A stretch of 64,000 bases of DNA from Fomitopsis serialis. Lineage: Eukaryota > Basidiomycota > Agaricomycetes > Polyporales > Fomitopsidaceae. The stretch lies in contig NW_025954975.1 in assembly GCF_022376445.1 (NCBI RefSeq), positions 478,775 through 542,774 on the forward strand. The letters are read 5' to 3'. Position numbers and translations under genes: made by a program. This document shows, piece after piece, positions 1 to 11,345 of this stretch (its first letter is position 1; every line of letters starts with the position of its first letter). The notes beneath the pieces are model-generated. The model worked only from the letters and a program-made list of their open reading frames with translations. It ran no database searches and was not told the origin of the DNA.

Positions 1-1401
1 AGCAACCAGAAGCACCAGCGGCGCTACGCCAAACAACACGATGCGCACAGGGAGCACCGTGTTCCCGGTAGAGAAGTGTGACCAGAGGCCTCCCAGAAAT
101 GCTGTGAACAGCAGCAAGGGGTAGAGTAGGTATCCGGAAAGTCTGCACATTATAAAGACCGGTAAGTATATGCACGACAGGGGTACAGAGCCTAGCACGT
201 ACCGATGATACTTCCATACAAGCCTGGCTTTGGGGGTGCCCCCGAAGAGACGTCCGTTGAACCAGACGCTGCCAACGCCGATGAAGACCTGGACGACTAC
301 CCAGAACACACTGATGTAGCCTAGAATCTGTTCGCGCAGTCAGCGGTGAACATCACTTTGGTCAAACACAACACTGACGCCGTGCCATGTCGTCGCATGA
401 CGCGACCCGTGCAGAGTCTTGTTCCACCAGATGGCCAGCGTGCCGAGTAATAGTGCAGGGTAGCTGCCACAGAGTATGGCATATTGATGGCGAGTAAGGC
501 CTGCCGCCTTTGTTCTTGGCTGCGAAGTCGGCTGAAGTGTTACGATGCCTAAAACCCATCCCATCAACCACCATCCGCGTCAAACGCGACTCGGGAAAAG
601 ATGATTCGAATCGGCATTCACACCACACAGAGTATAGTGGCATCGTGCCGGCACTCACACGCACAAATCCTATCATGTCGTTCGGAGGCGGGAGACCAGC
701 CAGACACTGGCACGTTCCGAGGAAACGATGCGTTTCCGCCGCCGTGAGTCCATCACCGACTTTGGCCTGGCGCGCTCTCACCATCGCTGGCGATGATATG
801 GTCATTCTGGGCCATGTCCGACCCAGCAAGACCGACAGACTAGTGACGACTGTGGGTGAGACCAGGTGCGAAGACCTGACAATATGGAAATAGCTGTCAA
901 GATAATCGGGCGCCGATTCGAGTGGTGTATACCGTATCCCCGATGTGATTAGACGCTAATGCGATGTTACTCACCATACGCCAACAGGCAGATGGATAGA
1001 CTTTGGAGTATGGGATGCCAAAAGAACCACCCGAGCTTGACGGGGTTGCTCACGAAGACGATCAACCAAGTTCCCAGAAGGAAGGCCTATGACTGCCTGG
1101 GTAAATCGACCTCCTCATGTGAGAGCGCGATCTCTCACCCCTGCAGCGACCTTCCCCGGATCAGAGTGTGAGCTACGCTTCTCGTTGGACTAAGTTTAGC
1201 ACTCACGTATGCAGCGATTTGTGCGAAATTGTCCCCCATGCGATCTTCAGGTCGAATGTTGTCGGAATCTAGCACAACGTATTGGGAATCTTCAGCGACA
1301 TCTTCTACGATCAAAGGGTCGTTTTCTTCGCCCTCGTTTGGCTCGTCGTGTGGGAAGGTTTCCGTTTTCGGCGTTGGTGCGAGGGCAATTGCACCGCTCA
1401 T
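1..1401 (-). CDS. Cytochrome b561-domain membrane protein, 3' end beyond the window
   Basis: Five exons join in frame: 1401-1207, 1086-975, 548-379, 327-203 and 142 to the window edge. The N-terminus is acidic and soluble (about 65 residues). Hydrophobic helices follow, with a TLQPT motif and histidines spaced as in the b561 heme-binding fold (TRHQY, TTWHG, KYHR). These proteins move electrons across a membrane, usually with ascorbate or another small reductant. Seen: several hydrophobic segments and the conserved histidines. Inferred: the transport role and donor. The start is the first ATG of the exon that feeds the first helix. Intron 2 (549-974) is 426 nt, several times longer than any other intron here. 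The gene diverges from the HIBADH gene across 428 bp. Confidence 0.8.
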
Positions 1402-1829
1402 GCTTGTGTAACTATGGGAGACTCTGCAGAGATGCACGGTGATAGATAGAGGCTAGCAAAGTCATTGCAGCGCTGGGTTGAGTAAATTACTGCATGCGCT
1501 GCGCAAGGCCGCAATAAGTCAGCGTCCGGCCATTGAGCATAGGGACCGGCATTCTCCGCACCTCGGCATGCTCCGGAGCCTTCCGGGGACCCGGCACGTT
1601 CGATGTCGATCTAGATCGGCTTGTTCAGACGCTGGATCGGGGGCGCCTATTCCCGTGGGGAAGGCCCGGAGCCTAAGCAAGGCGTCCGTGCCGTCTGGTC
1701 CGCTGACCGCGACCATGAACGCGAAGTCGAGGTCGGGCAGACTGGGAGACTCCGACTCAGAGACCCATTACCCTCATCACTGCCGGCGCCGTCGACGAGC
1801 GCCTTGACCTCGACCACCACCTTCTCATC
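1402..1829. other. Intergenic, shared divergent promoter region
   Basis: This 428-bp stretch separates the starts of the cytochrome b561 and HIBADH genes, so both promoters must lie here. Open frames in it have no recognisable family and look like chance. No clear TATA box was seen. Confidence 0.5.
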
Positions 1830-2972
1830 ATGAGGCCCTCCGCTCGCTGTCTTGCCCAGGCATTGGCCTCCACACGCTCGCACTCAGTCAGTTTCATCGG
1901 ACTAGGACGGATGGGCTCTCCCATGGCCTACAACCTCTTCTCGAAAACCCTGGTAGAGAACGAAGGCAGCGCACGCTTTGTGGTCTGCGATGCGCGGACG
2001 GCTGTATCTGAGGCGTTCGCGGCGGACTTCGCGAAGCAGTTCCCCGGTACGCAGGTCGATATCGCGAACTCGCCCGAAGAGTAAGCCTTGCATCCCTCCT
2101 CACAACTAGACCCACCAGCTGGACGATCATCGGTTGACAGAGCCCTGATGGCCTCGCAGACCATCATCACCATGCTCCCTTCGACCCCCCATGTGAGAGC
2201 CGTCTACGTCGAGTCCGGCGGTATCCTCCCCGCGCTGCACAAGCTACCAAAGGAGGCCGTCCACGCGACGCTCTGCATCGACTCGACGACGCTCGACGTA
2301 GAGACAGCGCGGGTCGTCTCATCCGACATCAGCAAGATCGGCGCGCGACTGGTCGACGCACCCGTGTCCGGCGGCGTCGCCGGTGCCAAAGCGGGCACGC
2401 TCAGCTTCCTCGTCGGCGGCACGAAGACCGCGTTCGAGCTCGCGACGCCGACGCTCGAGCGGATGGGGAAGAACATCATATACTGCGGGGGCTCGGGCGC
2501 GGGGCTCGCGGCGAAGATATGCAACAACCTTGTGCTCGGGGTGCAGCAGATCGTCGTGTCCGAGGCGATGCTGCTCGGCCAGAAGCTTGGCTTGGAGCCG
2601 AAGGTGCTCGCGTCGGTGATCAATAGCTCGACGGGTGCGTGTTGGGCGAGCTCTGTGAACAATCCGGTTCCTGGTGCTGTCCCGGACAAGTCCCCACCTT
2701 GTGAACGAGACTACGAGGGTGGATTCGCAACGCGGTTGATGCTCAAGGTGCGTCCAGGGCTCATGGTTGGAATTATAGAAGTCGCTCTAATCCGGTTGCA
2801 GGATATGGGCCTAGCAATTAACATCGCGGAGACGACGAAGACGCCGCTGCCGTTGGGTACCGCTGCGAACGAGATCTACGCAGAAGTCATCGAGGACGAC
2901 CCTGATGCTGCCGAGAAGGACTTCTCAGCTGTGCACAGGTATCTACGACTCCTCAAGAATAAGGATGCATAA
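1830..2972 (+). CDS. 3-hydroxyisobutyrate dehydrogenase, mitochondrial
   Basis: Exons 1830-2080, 2141-2747 and 2802-2972 give 342 residues, close to the usual length of about 330. The enzyme oxidises 3-hydroxyisobutyrate to methylmalonate semialdehyde with NAD+ in valine breakdown in the mitochondrial matrix. Seen: a basic, serine-rich N-terminus consistent with a transit peptide; the Rossmann motif FIGLGRMGSPMA; the substrate motif DAPVSGGVAGAKAGTL; and GAGLAAKICNN, which holds the catalytic lysine. About 30 residues after the NSSTG motif (CWASSVNNPVPG and following) match the usual family pattern. The start is the only ATG placed ahead of the Rossmann strand. Both introns are GT-AG and about 55-60 nt long. 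Confidence 0.93.
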
Positions 2973-3537
2973 GTGATTGGGTAGAGAAGCTGTAACGTGT
3001 ACTATCGGATGCACGTGCAACCTGTATAGTATGTCGTGCTCTATTTCACTTGGTAGAGGCTGTCAGACCGTGGATATGATTGTAAGTCAGCTTATACTGA
3101 GCACGTAGGCTGCTGGACACAGACAACGGTACATCTTCTCATACCTTATGCATTGGATAGGCATGAAACGTTGAACGCATAGGGGCGAGATATCCGGGAA
3201 TGGCCGACGAACTCGGACGTGGTGCGATTTGATGTGACTCGTGTGAGACCAGTCTTTCCTCCCCGCTCAATTCAACTAACACTTACACTCTCCATTAGTC
3301 TGCGCATGGTGGTTGTAGCGAACGGGCGAAGATTAACAAAGGTGAATTGGCTACTCTAAGGGGTGTCTGAGATATACTGACTAGTACTTGCCCTCAGTAC
3401 GTGCTCGAGCGAAGGGAATGAGACTGAGCGTGGCGGCAACGCGGTACAAACTACAAGAGAGGAATGTGACGAGACAGATGGGGCGGCCATGATAGCTCAC
3501 TGGAAGTCGCAAGTGAGCTGGACTGGTGCGCCGTTCC
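2973..3537. other. Intergenic, nothing recognised
   Basis: This 565-bp stretch lies between the 3' ends of the HIBADH gene and the first GTPase gene, so it should contain two convergent transcript ends. No coding exon, RNA gene or repeat was recognised. Confidence 0.5.
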
Positions 3538-4621
3538 TCACGACTCTAGGACACGGTACACCTTCAAGCAGAGAAGGGTCCGAAATTCCACTCGAAATCC
3601 CGCTTGCAAGAGTCGACGCACGCTGCCAACCTCCATCTTTTCTTCCTCCTTCTTAACCCTCCGCAGTTCCTCCTTCGTCTTCTTTAGCTCCTCTCTGAGT
3701 TTCGTGACCTCCGCCCTGTTCGCGTTTTTCATCTCACTCGCAAGGTCTTGCAGTTGTCGCTGGTACCTCTCCTCCTGTTCTCTGAGTAGCTGGCGCAAGT
3801 CAACGCCCGCAGCGGTTTCGGGTACTTGCTTCCGCTGTTCCACGAGCTCCCACTGCATCTGGAGCTTCTGGGCCGAATTTCCCATAAGCGTCGACACCAC
3901 CATGCGGGCGGATTCTGCGTGGTTGTAGTGGCGGATCATCTGCGCTCCTGCCTCGATCGCCGGCTGGTAAAAGATGGGTTTGGAGGCCAGCTCCTGCTCT
4001 CGTGCGCTTCCGACCTCCTCCGGGACGTCCTCCCACATCGAGGTGACGATGAGGACGTTCTTCATCGCGTTCGGCCCACATATCTTCCCAAAAAGCCGGA
4101 AATTCTCTACAGCGATTCCTCCGACGCGCCGGTCGGAGATGCGGTGCATGTAGATGACTCCGGACAGCAACATGTCTCGTTCGTATCTGTACGCGTGGAA
4201 CTCGACTCAGCCACGAAGGATGCGCACCAATGGCAGATCGGTCACTCACGTCCTCTTTAGAAACCCGCCTATGTCTTCTAGAACGTCCGCCTGCGACTTT
4301 GTCGTGTCGTCGAAGCCGGGCGTGTCAATAAGCACGACTTTGGTGTCGCCCATCATGTAGGAAGCGACATCGATGTTGGTCGTACACGATCGGAGGCCCG
4401 TTCCTACTTTCAGGTCTGAACCGCATAGGCGATTGATGAACTGGAGAGTATGTCATATCCTCTACGATCAAGCCCCGCATGTGAAGTTATGCTCACTGTC
4501 GACTTCCCTGCCCCTGTAGGGCCAGTGACCCTAGAGCCAGAAGCGAGTAAGCGCGGGTGCGGCAGTGATCAATAGGAGGGACTCACGCAATCAGCTTCAG
4601 GTTCCCGTTGTACAGCGCCAT
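3538..4621 (-). CDS. AIG1-like P-loop GTPase, copy A1
   Basis: Exons 4621-4587, 4530-4497, 4440-4250 and 4186-3538 give 302 residues. Seen: P-loop GPTGAGKST; G3 motif DTPGFDD; the family signature GVIYMHRISDRR; and TSMWEDV at the G4 position, where most GTPases have N/TKxD. A long charged coiled coil (about residues 210-270) and a short basic, hydrophobic C-terminus follow. These features fit the AIG1/septin-like branch of TRAFAC GTPases that is expanded in Agaricomycetes; membrane or oligomer scaffolding is the usual role of relatives. Function here is unknown. The last three exons and the promoter are nearly identical to the locus at 7.8-8.9 kb, so this is one half of a recent duplication. 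It retains the original coiled-coil tail. Confidence 0.85.
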
Positions 4622-4843
4622 TGTGTTCCCGAAAGGTGACAATGGTCAAGAATATGCGCAAGCAGTAGTGCTGTGGTATGAAGAAGACGCATCCTGGTCC
4701 GTGAGCATCATATATTTTTGCTCGCTGCTCAGATAGCAAGTATGGAAGTGGCTTCGCGTCGCACCTGTAACACGCACTGGCGGTCGCACATTGCGTTCCG
4801 TCACACGTGTATCTTGCGGCCCCCATGTTCGATGATCCGCGAG
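3770..4843. repeat. Segmental duplication, copy 1
   Basis: This 1.07-kb block is almost identical to 7806-8893. It runs from within the coiled-coil codons of GTPase A1, through all introns and the start codon, to about 220 bp upstream of the ATG. Differences are scattered single bases plus a small indel near the upstream end. Both copies have the same orientation. Confidence 0.9.
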
Positions 4844-5312
4844 ATACAGACCTTACGACGGCGCTTCAGTGTGGCTCGTTCTGCATGTCCGCCGCGTTGA
4901 CTGGAATACCGAAGTTCATTCAGCGATAGGTGGCACACGGACCAGTAGGCTCTGTGACTGCCAAGCGACTTCTAATTGTAGCTATAAGCTACGCTGACTT
5001 GCCTGACCCCCAGTCACGGTGTCCGATCTCAGCCAGCAGAATCTCCAATGGTTTTAGTGTCACGGGGATAAGTCATGAACGTTGTAATCATCTGTTGACG
5101 GGTGCAATACGCCGCGAAAGATAATGAAATCAGGTTGAAGCTTCACTGAAGGGGTGTCGGCCATCAAAGATATCAGTACTTCAGTAAGTACTCAATACGC
5201 ACTCACATTGATACCGTTTGTGGAGTAGTGACTGGCGTACGGGGTGCCCCTGAAACACTGTATGGTATCAAATGTATTATGGGAGTGTTAAACTTTCCCT
5301 ACAGTGTACGAA
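4844..5312. other. Intergenic, nothing recognised
   Basis: This 469-bp stretch lies between the GTPase A1 promoter and the end of an unrecognised minus-strand gene. No supported feature was seen. Confidence 0.4.
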
Positions 5313-5878
5313 TCAATGGGCGCAGATCGACATCTTGTCCCGGAACTTTCCGCACCTTTCGTCAGCGGTCAGTAGCTGCACATTGCTCCTCGTTAAGGTA
5401 GCGATGTTGTCCACGACGGCGCTGTCCCAACGCAGCTCAGTAAAGCGGGACTCGACAGGATTGGGCCACACCTAGAATAGGATCGTGTGGTGCACAGAGC
5501 AACGTGTAGGTCCTCAGGCCTCAGCAGTGAGCGCCTCCGGGCAAATCTTGGTGGCTGTATCCGAAAGGCTTCTCACGTCTCTAGTGAACAGCCGTCAAGA
5601 ATCAGAGGGTAGCAATCGGTCTCGATAGATATGGAAATGAGGCATTCCGGTCTGCACGTCATGACACGCCGCCAGCCTCCCAACTGCGTGAGGCGGTCAA
5701 CCGTAGACACGATCGAGGCGATGGCGGTTGCCGATCCTCCGTCGCCGGTGCGGTTCCAAGAATGGCAGAGCACCTGGGACATGTCGTTGGGCATTCTTTG
5801 AGGTGACCCGAACGGACGTGTGTGCTCATTCAGACTAGGTACGGTAGCGGATCGACACTGCCAGAATAGGTGCTTCAT
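5313..5878 (-). CDS. Unrecognised small gene or gene fragment
   Basis: Two minus-strand blocks look coding. The first, 5878 to about 5574, contains GGSATAIASIVSTVDRLTQL and ends at a GTGAGA donor. The second ends at a stop at 5313-5315 and contains VDNIATLTRSNVQLLTADER. The join (roughly 5573 to 5470) was not fixed with certainty. The family is not recognised. The gene lies just downstream of the GTPase-kinase fusion on the same strand and could be a truncated remnant rather than a working gene. The ATG at 5878 is only a possible start. Confidence 0.3.
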
Positions 5879-6054
5879 CGTGCCATGGAATGGATACCAA
5901 CAGATATTGACAGCTACAATTGAGGAGCCAGGCGGAACCCGAGCGATATCTTAAGGTGGTTTGGACTGGGTCAGTCTAGTTCCGAGGACAGTAGAGTGCG
6001 GCGCTCACCATCTCGCTGACGCGTCGTGCTCTACGGCCAACATCCTACTTTGAC

Positions 6055-8661
6055 TCATGTAGAAGCGCTTTTGCCGCGCACTGGCCTCCCAAGCCCCGCA
6101 AAGTATCTTTGCTGCATCCTCTGCAGTAGGTTACTCGACGACGACCTCTGTCCTATGTCAGATATGCCTATCCCCGATTCTTCGGCCGCCTGATCTGTAT
6201 CAGTACGGAGACCGCATGGAAATTGCATGTACCACTCCGCTTCCAGACGAATTCGTACTTCCCAAATGGGTGGCCTCTTGCGATAGTCTTGCTTCCAACA
6301 ATCTTCCATGATAGACCAGATAGCGTCGGATACTTCCACTGGGCGCTGGGGTCTTTCACCGCTCATAACCTTGCGAATGACAGCCCCGTCGTAGTTGACA
6401 TCTTCATACGGCACCTTCCCGGTGAATATCTAAAAGTCCCTGGAATCAATCGATTCGCCAGAAAAAGGTCTTGTCACGTACCTCCCACATAACCATGGCG
6501 TAGGAATATATATCGCTCGCCTTAGATGGAGTTGCACTATTCAGCCTAAACATTTCCGGGTCATGCAACTCTGGGGGCATCCAACGGATTGTTGAGCGAA
6601 AACCCGTGTGCTGACTGACAGTATTCAGCGTGTCGCAATTATAGAGCGTAGTCGATAGCCCGAAATCTGAAAGACAAGCCCGCCCCTGTTCGTCAACAAG
6701 GACATTCGCCTGAAACATCATGAGCGCCCCGCATCCAACTATGATATGTATGATACCGCTCACTCACTCCTTTGAGGTCTCCGTGGACAATGCCAACGAG
6801 ATCTGAATGGAGAAATTCAAGTCCACAAGCAACATCCGCGATCTGGCGGGGATCGGTATTCCATTGTCAAGCTTTACAAGCAGAGGTACTTCAGAGTTGT
6901 GGACTCACCAACGGCGGACGACTTGCGTTCGGATTGTTGCCCAAGAATTTGATGATATGTCCATTGGGCATCCATTTACATATCATGCTTAGCTCGAATT
7001 GTTCACGATCAATTCCGTAGAAGGGAGCGACATTCGGATGGGCGAGACACCTCCAAAGTGCAGCTTCTCTAGCAATCCTCTGAAGAACGTGAAGATGCTA
7101 TCAGGAACATTCTCTTTGTAAGTGCCAATAATGCCTGGTGAGCGGACCTTCAATAAAACCTCCACAGAGTCACGTTCAGACGTCCTGATGGCTTTGACAC
7201 CAACAAGCTGTCCATTCCATCGTCCTAGGTAGATGTCTGCGCATCCTCCACTCTCTTGCGGTCGGGTCCGATCAGTTTCCAATGTGATGGAGTGGTGTTG
7301 CAGAATCAAAGACGTCGGGATAACGCCATACTCTACGCACAGCTTGCGAAGCATGTGAAACACTGTCGTGTACAGAGGTGATTGCCAAGGTATAATGCTC
7401 TCCAATACCTGTATGTGCAGAATTTTGGGTCAGTGGTCGTGCCCACTGGACATAAAGGATGTTCGACACTGACAGCATCTAGAAGATTCACGACCAAGTC
7501 ATGGTACCCCGTTTGTGCGAATTTCTTCATTATCTTGATACCCTGTTTCGACGACATTGCTGCTCGGCAGAGCTCCAAGATGTTCTTGTCCTGGTCGATC
7601 GTGCAGCTCGAGCTCAGAGCTGCGAGCGACTGAACGAGGAGACCAAGCGCCTCCGCGTGGCTGTCGAGGTACACTCGAAGTGATTGTTGTGCCAGTATTT
7701 CATCGTCTGCAACGGGCTCATACTGAGCAACCGAGGAACGATCAATAAATCGAAATCGAAAGTCTACTGGCACGCCGCCCGGATCCTTGTCCAAAAGGTG
7801 GTTCCCCTCCTCCTGTTCTCTGAGTAATTGGAGCAAGTCAACGCCAGCAGCGGTTTCGGGTACTTGCTTCTTCTGCTCCACGAGCTCGTACTGCATCTGG
7901 AGCATCTGGGCTGAATTGCCCAGAAGTATCGAAACTGCTATACGGGCAGATTCTGCGTGGTTGTAGTGGCGGATCATCTGCGCTCCTGCCTCGATCGCCG
8001 GCTGGTAAAAGATGGGTTTGGAGGCCAGCTCCTGCTCTCGTGCGCTTCCGACCTCCTCCGGGACGTCCTCCCACATCGAGGTGACGATGAGGACGTTCTT
8101 CATCGCGCTCGGCCCACATATCTTCCCAAAAAGCCGGAAATTCTCTACAGCGATTCCTCCGACGCGCCGGTCGGAGATGCGGTGCATGTAGATGACTCCG
8201 GACAGCAACATGTCTCGTTCGTATCTGTACGCGTGGAACTCGACTCAGCCACGAAGGATGCGCACCAATGGCAGATCAGTCACTCACGTCCTCTTTAGAA
8301 ACCCGCCTATGTCTTCTAGAACGTCCGCCTGCGACTTTGTCGTGTCGTCGAAGCCGGGCGTGTCAATAAGCACGACTTTGGTGTCGCCCATCATGCAGGA
8401 TGCGACATCGATGTTGGTCGTACACGATCGGAGGCTCGTTCCTACTTTCAGGTCTGAACCGCATAAGCGATTGATGAACTGGGTAGTGTGTCATATCTCC
8501 TCTACGATCAAGCCCGGCATGTGAAACTATGCTCACTGTCGACTTCCCTGCCCCTGTAGGGCCGGTGACTCTAGAACCAGACGCGAATAAGCGCGGGCGC
8601 GGCAGTGATCAATACGAGGGACTCACACAATCAGCTTCAGGTTCCCGTTGTACAGCGCCAT
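6055..8661 (-). CDS. AIG1-like GTPase fused in frame to a TKL-type protein kinase
   Basis: Nine exons close in frame and give 706 residues: 8661-8627, 8570-8537, 8478-8288, 8224-7474, 7408-7148, 7079-6909, 6842-6768, 6709-6482 and 6429-6055. Residues 1 to about 220 are a near copy of GTPase A1 (GPTGAGKST, DTPGFDD, TSMWEDV). At LLREQEE (near 7808) the coiled coil is replaced by LDKDPGG and a helical linker typical of basidiomycete kinases. A full kinase domain follows: ESGGCADIYLG loop, VGVKAIR lysine, HGDLKGAN catalytic loop, DFG, WMPPE and SDIYSYAMVMWE. All catalytic residues are present, so activity is plausible; family members phosphorylate Ser/Thr or Tyr. The junction lies inside one uninterrupted exon, which argues against a prediction artefact. 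It appears to have arisen when the 7806-8893 duplicate landed upstream of a resident kinase. Confidence 0.8.
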
Positions 8662-8893
8662 TGTGTTCCCGAAAGGTGACAATGGTCAAGAATATGCGCA
8701 AGCAGTAGTGCTGTGGTATGATGAAGGCGCATCCTGGTCCGTTAGCATCATATATTTTTGCTCGCTGCTCAGATAGCAAGTATGGAAGTGGCTTCGCGCC
8801 GCACCTGTAACACGCACTGGCGGCCGCACGCGAAGGTGCATTGTGTCCCGTCGCACGTGTATCTTGCAACCCCCATGTTCGATGATCCGCGAG
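7806..8893. repeat. Segmental duplication, copy 2
   Basis: Near-identical to 3770-4843, same orientation. Its inner edge coincides with the GTPase-kinase junction. The outer edge lies about 230 bp upstream of the ATG, after which the flanks diverge completely. The copied promoter probably drives the fusion gene. Confidence 0.9.
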
Positions 8894-9505
8894 CCACAAA
8901 AGGCGCAGCAGGACAATGAAACGCACGCATCCGTGACTTTCTGCCAGCAACAGCTAAGTCTTGACATAATGATCACCTTGCATGTATGCGTGGAACGCCG
9001 CATAGGAGGGCCAGTCTTGATCGATGATCTATGGTCGCTTTGGGCAGATTGTTCAGTGCTAGCGGAAACATTGCATGCAGAGCATGAACAGTGTCACTGT
9101 CTAGATCTATCAGTGGCGCGAGAGGCCAACCAGGACAGTGCCCAGAGGCTTCTAATAGCCTGAACTCGCTGGCCTCATGGTCGCCGCGTTCACTACCTCG
9201 GACGCTCGTCTGACGCTTGACGCAAGTTACGCAGTGAAGGACGATATCTACTGCGTGTGAGTGAAGGTTCATTATCCACGTTGAAATCGCCACACACCGT
9301 CGGGTAGCTGCACGCACCCTGAATGTGTGTTGGGTCTCCGAAGCTTCATCACGTACCGGTCTCAGGCTGTACCGGCGCGGCGACTGGCCACAAATCACAA
9401 CCTTGCCCATTGCCGCAGATTGCTGCAAGACTCATTGATGTCGGCTGCCTTTGGCGTGTAGCCTAGATACAAAGTTGACATGTGTACGAGACGCATTTCA
9501 CCTGC
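8894..9505. other. Intergenic between divergent GTPase genes, nothing recognised
   Basis: About 610 bp between the fusion gene promoter and the start of the plus-strand GTPase B1. No coding exon or repeat was recognised. Confidence 0.4.
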
Positions 9506-10699
9506 ATGTCTTCGCGCGACGTCGAAATGCCTCCTAAGCCATACCCACGTAGGGCGCATTCGCTACTTGCTGCTATACACAACTTTCCGATTGTCGTCAA
9601 CGATATCGTATGGTTAGCGAAAGGCTCACCGTCCTCGATTATTATGTAAGAGCATTCTTCGCACAACTCACCGATATATCAACTGAGTTCATCGTAGTGT
9701 CATGGGCCCAACGGGAACGGGCAAATCCACGGTCAGTTTCGACCCCGAAGTGAAGTGTTGGTGTCTCATCGGAAGTAGTTCCTCAACCTGGCCAGTGGCT
9801 CCAAATTCGGAGTAGGAACGAGCCTCCAGTCCGAGACAGCTGTCATACAGCCAACCGAGCCTTTCAAAGTCGGATCACAGCGTGTCGTCCTGGTCGATAC
9901 ACCGGGGTTCGACGACACGTTGAAGTCTGACAGAGAAATACTCAGTATGATCGCCGAATACTTGGCTGACCTGTGCGTGTATCTCGTTGCGCCGCGGGAC
10001 CGCCTGCAGTGACTAACGTTAGATATCAGGCATTCTAAGAATATAAAGATCAAGGGCGTTATGTACCTGCATCGCATCACCGACAACAGGATGGGCGGCA
10101 CTGCATTGAGGAACTTCAGGATGTTTGAGGCCCTCTGCGGGAAAGACTCGATGCCGAACGCCGTCATCGTCCTAAACATGTGGAATCAAGTTGGGAAAGA
10201 CATTCGCGAAGCACGCGAGAAGGAGCTGCGCGAAAGTGACGACTTCTTCAAGCAGGCTGTAGACGCGGGTGCCTCCGTCATGCCCCACGACGGCCAACGA
10301 TCATCCGCGGACGCCATACTGGCGTATCTCCTGAAGCAGAAGCCTGTGTCTCTTCAGATACAAAATGAGACGATGAACGAGGACAAGAAGATATCACAAA
10401 CGGCCGCTGGCATGATCCTTTTGGGGGAGCTTGCGAAGAGGGAAGTCAAACAAAGCGAGGAGCTGCAGCGCCTACGCAGACAGCTCGACGAGTTGTTGGA
10501 AGAGGGGGAGAGGAAAGACTTAAAGGAGGCGCAGATGGACCTGGAAAGAGCCAGAGAGAAGCTGCAGGATGAGAAGGGAAGGCTACAGGACGCGGGCGCC
10601 CTTGTCAGACGGAATCCTGACTCGGACGGGGCCCAATCCTTCGGACAGAAGTGGTGGGATCGGGCACGAAGAGCGGCACGTAGAAGACAAACGGCATGA
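9506..10699 (+). CDS. AIG1-like P-loop GTPase, copy B1
   Basis: Exons 9506-9645, 9698-9731, 9779-9972 and 10030-10699 give 345 residues. Seen: an N-terminal extension of about 45 residues; P-loop MGPTGTGKST; G3 motif DTPGFDDT; signature MYLHRITDNRMGG; G4-position motif LNMWNQV; a coiled coil of about 100 residues rich in Glu, Arg and Gln; and a basic, arginine-rich end (ARRAARRRQ). The basic tail could bind acidic lipid or nucleic acid (inference). It is closer to the locus at 14.6-15.8 kb than to the minus-strand A copies: its exon 3 is 194 nt (191 in the A group) and the switch segment differs. Two ATGs lie in frame at 9506 and 24 bp later; the upstream one is used here. Confidence 0.82.
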
Positions 10700-11345
10700 C
10701 CCGTACGGTCGCGATGCAAACCATTGGGCACTGCAGCGCAGGCCCGGGGGATCGAAGCGGCGGGGATGCGTACTTGCCGTGTTGACGAGCATCGCAAATC
10801 ACACACTGCGACGACGATCCTAATATATGTACCTTAGTTTATGTATGTCGCTTCACGAATCGACCACGCACCATGAACTACATCCACATATGCACACCCG
10901 TCTGAGCTTGTCCGAGTCGCTGTCAAAGGCGCGCCCACGTCGATGACAGGAACGTATACAGCCCAGGCGATACCGGTTTACAAATTCTTCATTCTTCGTA
11001 CGTCTTGATATGTGCTGGTCAAAATAGCCCGTAGTTTCGGAGTTACAGATAGGCTCACGCGCTCTAGTATATCTTTCCGGTGACAGTATGTAATGAGGCA
11101 GTTGTTGTGGGCAAGCTGTGGTCGGCCCTGAGCGTTGAGTGGCGCCGGGCCGCCCACCCGCCACTGGCAATTAATGTATACCGTCAGTTATTGAAACCAC
11201 CGCTGACGAGGATCAGAAATACTGTAGTACCGTCACCCGGGCCCATCGATGTGCCCCTCTCTCGTGAAGCCTTTCAACGAATACGCCGGATACTGCTACA
11301 GTGTCAGTGGTACATACTAGCCTAACGTCCCTGCCCAGGATCTCA
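10700..11345. other. Intergenic between convergent genes, nothing recognised
   Basis: About 650 bp between the 3' ends of GTPases B1 and A3. Terminator sequences must lie here, but none could be pinpointed. Confidence 0.4.

Noticed and set aside
362..829. 155-residue minus-strand open frame
   Set aside because: It lies largely inside the long intron 2 of the cytochrome b561 gene; the correct frame joins across it and this one shows no family motif.
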